Positions 7,205 to 9,729 of a stretch of 9,729 nucleotides of DNA are shown in pieces; positions within the stretch are counted from its first letter, which is position 1, and each line of letters starts with the position of its first letter. The position numbers were made by a program, and so were the translations under genes. Source of the DNA: Calditrichota bacterium. GTDB lineage: Bacteria; Calditrichota; Calditrichia; RBG-13-44-9; J075. Location of the stretch: contig JAJRYW010000474.1 in the NCBI GenBank assembly GCA_024275555.1, positions 1 to 9,729 of the forward strand. The letters are read 5' to 3'. A model generated the notes under the pieces. The model was not told where the DNA came from, made no database searches, and saw only the letters and a program-made list of their open reading frames with translations.

Positions 7205-9304
7205 CTACTTCAGATAAAACATTTTAATCTCTGCGTGATAATCATCGGCCCGGAAATCCAGGATGTAAAGTCCGCTGGCCAGACCCTGCGGCTTCCAGGG
7301 GAAGGCATAGCTTCCCGCGGTCAGACGCCGGTCGACTAATTTGCCGACCTTCTGGCCCAGCAGGTTGTAGATGGTTGCGGTCACATGGGCGGCGCGGGGC
7401 AGCTCAAAGCGCACCATGGTGGCCGGGTTAAAAGGGTTGGGATAGTTCTGATGCAGTGTGAAGCGCTCCGGCGTACGGTCATCCGGGGAGTGCAATCCCA
7501 CCAGGTTTCCGCCGACTGCGTCTACGATAATCTCCAGTGAATCGATACCGGGATCGACATACAGAAATTGCCAGACCGTTTTTTCCGGCTGCGGACCGAA
7601 AAACCAGCGGCTCAACCCGGCGCGCACCATCGCATTGGGATGGCTTTGCCGGAAGCTCATCCCCCCGGCGGCGTCAGCCACAGCTACGGTTACGTCGCTA
7701 TCCAGCCAGTTGGCGTCCACCGTGGTGGTGTCGAAAGGAGGGAATCCCGGGTTTTCGGCAAACACCGGCAGCAGCCCCAGGGTGATGGTGACGAACATGG
7801 AATCTTTGGAGGCGGAATAGTAAAAACTTTGCCAGAACTGCGAGGCGCCGGAGGTGTCGATCACGCCGCCCAGGTTGTCCATGGAGTGCAGCCGGGCGTC
7901 TCCCGCCCAGGCAAGGGCAAGGGGAGCCGAGATCATCTCGGCCGCCCGGGCGGTTTGGGGCGCATTTAAAATTTCCCCGCTTTCCGCACCGATGAAAAAC
8001 ATTGTGTCGGTTTGCGCTGTTTCCGAATAGTACTGAACCACCCAGGCCGGAATATCCACCGGTTGATTACTCGAGACTCGGCGGATCATGTCTGATAACT
8101 CCACCGAAGCGGTGCTGCACAGAGAGGAGAATTCTACGGGTTTTCCCAGAATGGACAGGCGGCGTTTATCGAGTTGTGATTTCGAAAAGGGACCGTTTCT
8201 GAAGAGATAAACTAACCCGGCGGAAATCATGGCGTCCGGATAGAGGTTGCGGAAATCGCTGCCGCCATGTCCCTCGGTTACACTCAGAACCGAATCGCTG
8301 TCAATCCAGTTGACCGGAAGAGCCATTGTATCACCAAACAGTTCGTTGAAGTCGAAGGCTGTTATAAAATCACCGGCGACGAAAAAAGGACGATAGCTAT
8401 TCAATGCCTGGGAATAGAATAGATATTGCCAGAAAAGCCCTTCGCCATAGGGCTCCGGCTCACCAAACAACTGTACAAGCGCCGCATCGGCGGCCCAGTT
8501 TTGCGCGGCCGTTTCCACGTAGGGAAAAGGAGTGCGGGCGGTTTGGAGATACAGGTCCAGCAGATCTATATTTACACCGCTCACCGAACCGCCGGCAACG
8601 ACAATGCTGTCCTGTATCAAATCTCCGTCGGCGTCATAGACGCCTAATGTGCTGTTGCTGTTTACGTCAACCTCGCCGGAGTCATCCACAAAAAAGTTCT
8701 TTACGGCCACCGGCCAGTACATTCCGTCGCTGACAAAATCAACCGTATAATTCCCATTGCTTTGGACAACGGCGGTTGCCGCCGGATTGCTCTCATCGCC
8801 AAAAGGAGGGGCCTCAAATAAGGCCACCAGGGCCCCGCCGGGAATGCCGTCCGGCGAAGAAACCGTTCCGGATACGGATCCCCCCGGCAATGTAGACCCG
8901 GTGGTGAAGATGTACGAGAACGGCTGGCTCAACGAATCCCCGCTTTGGCTGACTGCATCAACGATAATAAAATTATAAAGTGTGTTGGGTTGCAGATGCA
9001 GGTTGTAAAAAAAGACGGTTCTTAAATCCGGGCTGACTGTAATCGCATCCGGTATCCCGACCAGGCTATCCGGGATCAGCATCAGGTTGAGGAAAAAATC
9101 CTCCGGGTAGGCAAACCGGGCGCTGGTGTCTATCGGCGCAGAGAACTCTACGGAAAAGGTTGCCGCCGTGTCCACCTGGGTAGCGCCGTGCGCCGGAATG
9201 GAGTTGACTACCTGTAATTGGGCCAGCGCCGCACTGGAAAAAGTAAGCCATACAATCAATAAAAGGAAATAAATAAAACCGGAAACGTTGGGACGTATCA
9301 CCAT
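7205..9304 (-). CDS. Secreted multidomain protein with type IX secretion sorting domain
   Basis: This 699-aa protein is predicted to cross the inner membrane by its signal peptide (residues 1-29, ending SSAALAQ) and the outer membrane by the type IX system. Domains in order are: a bacterial Ig-like (Big_5) fold at about 31-137, with PAHGATQVDTAATFSVEFS at its start and PFSYIFTTG at its end; a carboxypeptidase-regulatory-like region at about 141-248 with a DADGDLIQD acidic loop (224-232); a repeated region at about 255-607; and the C-terminal sorting domain at about 614-699, with HQNYPNPFNP, IYNLLGQKV, LASGLYIL and final MFYLK. The repeated region holds two long copies, for example NWIDSD...GG...FR...P.AMISAGL (332-364) against NWLDSD...GG...FR...P.AMVRAGL (532-564), with PepSY-like features. 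No catalytic motif is recognised. The start has AGGAGG 5 bases upstream. It ends at TAG followed two codons later by TAA. It may be a surface-attached or released structural or binding protein. Confidence 0.88.
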   Translation of the reverse strand: MVIRPNVSGFIYFLLLIVWLTFSSAALAQLQVVNSIPAHGATQVDTAATFSVEFSAPIDTSARFAYPEDFFLNLMLIPDSLVGIPDAITVSPDLRTVFFYNLHLQPNTLYNFIIVDAVSQSGDSLSQPFSYIFTTGSTLPGGSVSGTVSSPDGIPGGALVALFEAPPFGDESNPAATAVVQSNGNYTVDFVSDGMYWPVAVKNFFVDDSGEVDVNSNSTLGVYDADGDLIQDSIVVAGGSVSGVNIDLLDLYLQTARTPFPYVETAAQNWAADAALVQLFGEPEPYGEGLFWQYLFYSQALNSYRPFFVAGDFITAFDFNELFGDTMALPVNWIDSDSVLSVTEGHGGSDFRNLYPDAMISAGLVYLFRNGPFSKSQLDKRRLSILGKPVEFSSLCSTASVELSDMIRRVSSNQPVDIPAWVVQYYSETAQTDTMFFIGAESGEILNAPQTARAAEMISAPLALAWAGDARLHSMDNLGGVIDTSGASQFWQSFYYSASKDSMFVTITLGLLPVFAENPGFPPFDTTTVDANWLDSDVTVAVADAAGGMSFRQSHPNAMVRAGLSRWFFGPQPEKTVWQFLYVDPGIDSLEIIVDAVGGNLVGLHSPDDRTPERFTLHQNYPNPFNPATMVRFELPRAAHVTATIYNLLGQKVGKLVDRRLTAGSYAFPWKPQGLASGLYILDFRADDYHAEIKMFYLK

Positions 9305-9455
9305 ATTTTCCTCCTGGTTAAATTGAACATTACCTGGGAATCGGATATAATGAGTTGTCGTATTCCAGGGAAAAAAGATGATGCAGAAAGTTAAAAACCT
9401 GTGCGAGAAGGGCGGCGGCTACCTGCTTGCCCGGGATGTGAAGAGAAGACCGCTG

Positions 9456-9480
9456 AAAAATATCGTCTGTCCGGGACGAT
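9456..9480 (-). terminator. Possible weak terminator after the right-edge gene
   Basis: On the minus strand ATCGTC (9475-9480), a 7-base loop and GACGAT (9462-9467) form a 6-bp stem followed directly by ATTTTT. The place, 65 bases beyond the TAG of the right-edge gene, would suit its transcript end. The stem is short, so this is only a candidate. If it is real, the TAG at 9546-9548 is a genuine stop. Confidence 0.3.
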
Positions 9481-9545
9481 TGGCTGCATCCGGGATGCCT
9501 TTCTGCTAAAAATGCCTCCTGATTTTCGGTGTGCGGAACACGAAA

Positions 9546-9729
9546 CTAAACCCAGGCGCGGAATTTGCGGCAGTCGAATTCTTCTTTTTGCAGGCCGCAA
9601 ATCCGGCACATTCCTTTTTCAATTCGACTTTCCTCCCCTTCCGGCTCGGGGACGCACCTTTTTATCACGATGAGAATAGGGTAGTTTTGGTTTTCCTCAC
9701 TGTCGAAATCAGGGATGATCGTCCCATCC
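9546..9729 (-). CDS. 3' end of an unrecognised Cys-containing protein (partial)
   Basis: The minus-strand frame entering from the right edge is open for 60 codons to a TAG at 9546-9548. Its translation is acidic then Cys-rich: DGTIIPDFDSEEN, YPILIVIKRCVPEPEGEES, and GMCRICGLQKEEFDCRKF near the end. The CxxC plus a later Cys could bind zinc or a metal cluster. The composition looks like real coding sequence and unlike the competing frames, but the family is not recognised and the start lies outside the window. Beyond the TAG the same frame stays open for another 71 codons before TAA at 9330-9332, described as a finding. Confidence 0.5.
   Translation of the reverse strand, partial: DGTIIPDFDSEENQNYPILIVIKRCVPEPEGEESRIEKGMCRICGLQKEEFDCRKFRAWV

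Noticed and set aside
9391..9673. Overlapping frames of 72 (minus) and 90 (plus) codons near the right edge
   Set aside because: The translations are Arg/Pro-rich and shadow the more protein-like minus-strand frame that ends at 9546.
1..9729. Search for CRISPR arrays, tRNA/rRNA genes and insertion sequences
   Set aside because: I saw no regularly spaced direct repeats, no tRNA cloverleaf or rRNA sequence, and no transposase or terminal inverted repeats with target duplications.

Overview
All recognisable genes lie on the minus strand. The combination of a secreted protein with a C-terminal type IX secretion (T9SS, Por) sorting domain, a PorV/PorQ-like outer-membrane protein and a Tat-exported NrfC/NrfD electron-transfer module points to a Gram-negative bacterium of the FCB group. 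Calditrichota, KSB1 or Ignavibacteriota relatives fit best, because the sorting domain starts with the NYPNPFNP signature common there. This placement is inferred from gene content; no rRNA or other marker gene is present.

In transcription order (right to left), the window starts with the 3' end of an unrecognised Cys-rich protein (9546-9729). Next is a 699-aa secreted T9SS cargo protein (7205-9304) with an Ig-like domain, a carboxypeptidase-regulatory-like domain, a set of internal repeats and the sorting tail, closed by a good intrinsic terminator (7143-7180). An outer-membrane beta-barrel protein of PorV/PorQ type follows (5875-6882). A roughly 700-base gene-free stretch (5166-5874) then has two parts: a GC-rich pocket with small hairpins, and an AT-rich part with a candidate promoter and operator.

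The left half is a tight four-gene operon (5165 down to 682): a DUF2339 polytopic membrane protein, a membrane-anchored octaheme c-type cytochrome, a Tat-exported four-cluster ferredoxin (NrfC/PsrB type) and an NrfD-type quinone-interacting membrane subunit. Gaps are 11 bases, a 1-base stop/start overlap and 1 base. The last three form a periplasm-facing module expected to pass electrons between the quinone pool and periplasmic acceptors through the ferredoxin and hemes. It resembles NrfBCD or Geobacter CbcSTU modules, and no catalytic molybdopterin or NrfA-like subunit lies in the window. The operon is followed by a perfect 19-bp hairpin (596-639), and the leftmost 595 bases hold no convincing gene.

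The most striking observation is that the cytochrome reading frame is intact over 270 codons except for one in-frame TAG. That TAG falls inside the first heme-binding CXXCH motif (C-L-TAG-C-H). The cause could be a nonsense mutation, a sequencing error or amber recoding. A second TAG, at the end of the partial right-edge gene, is also followed by a long open frame. However, the T9SS gene ends normally at a TAG, so recoding is only a hypothesis to test.
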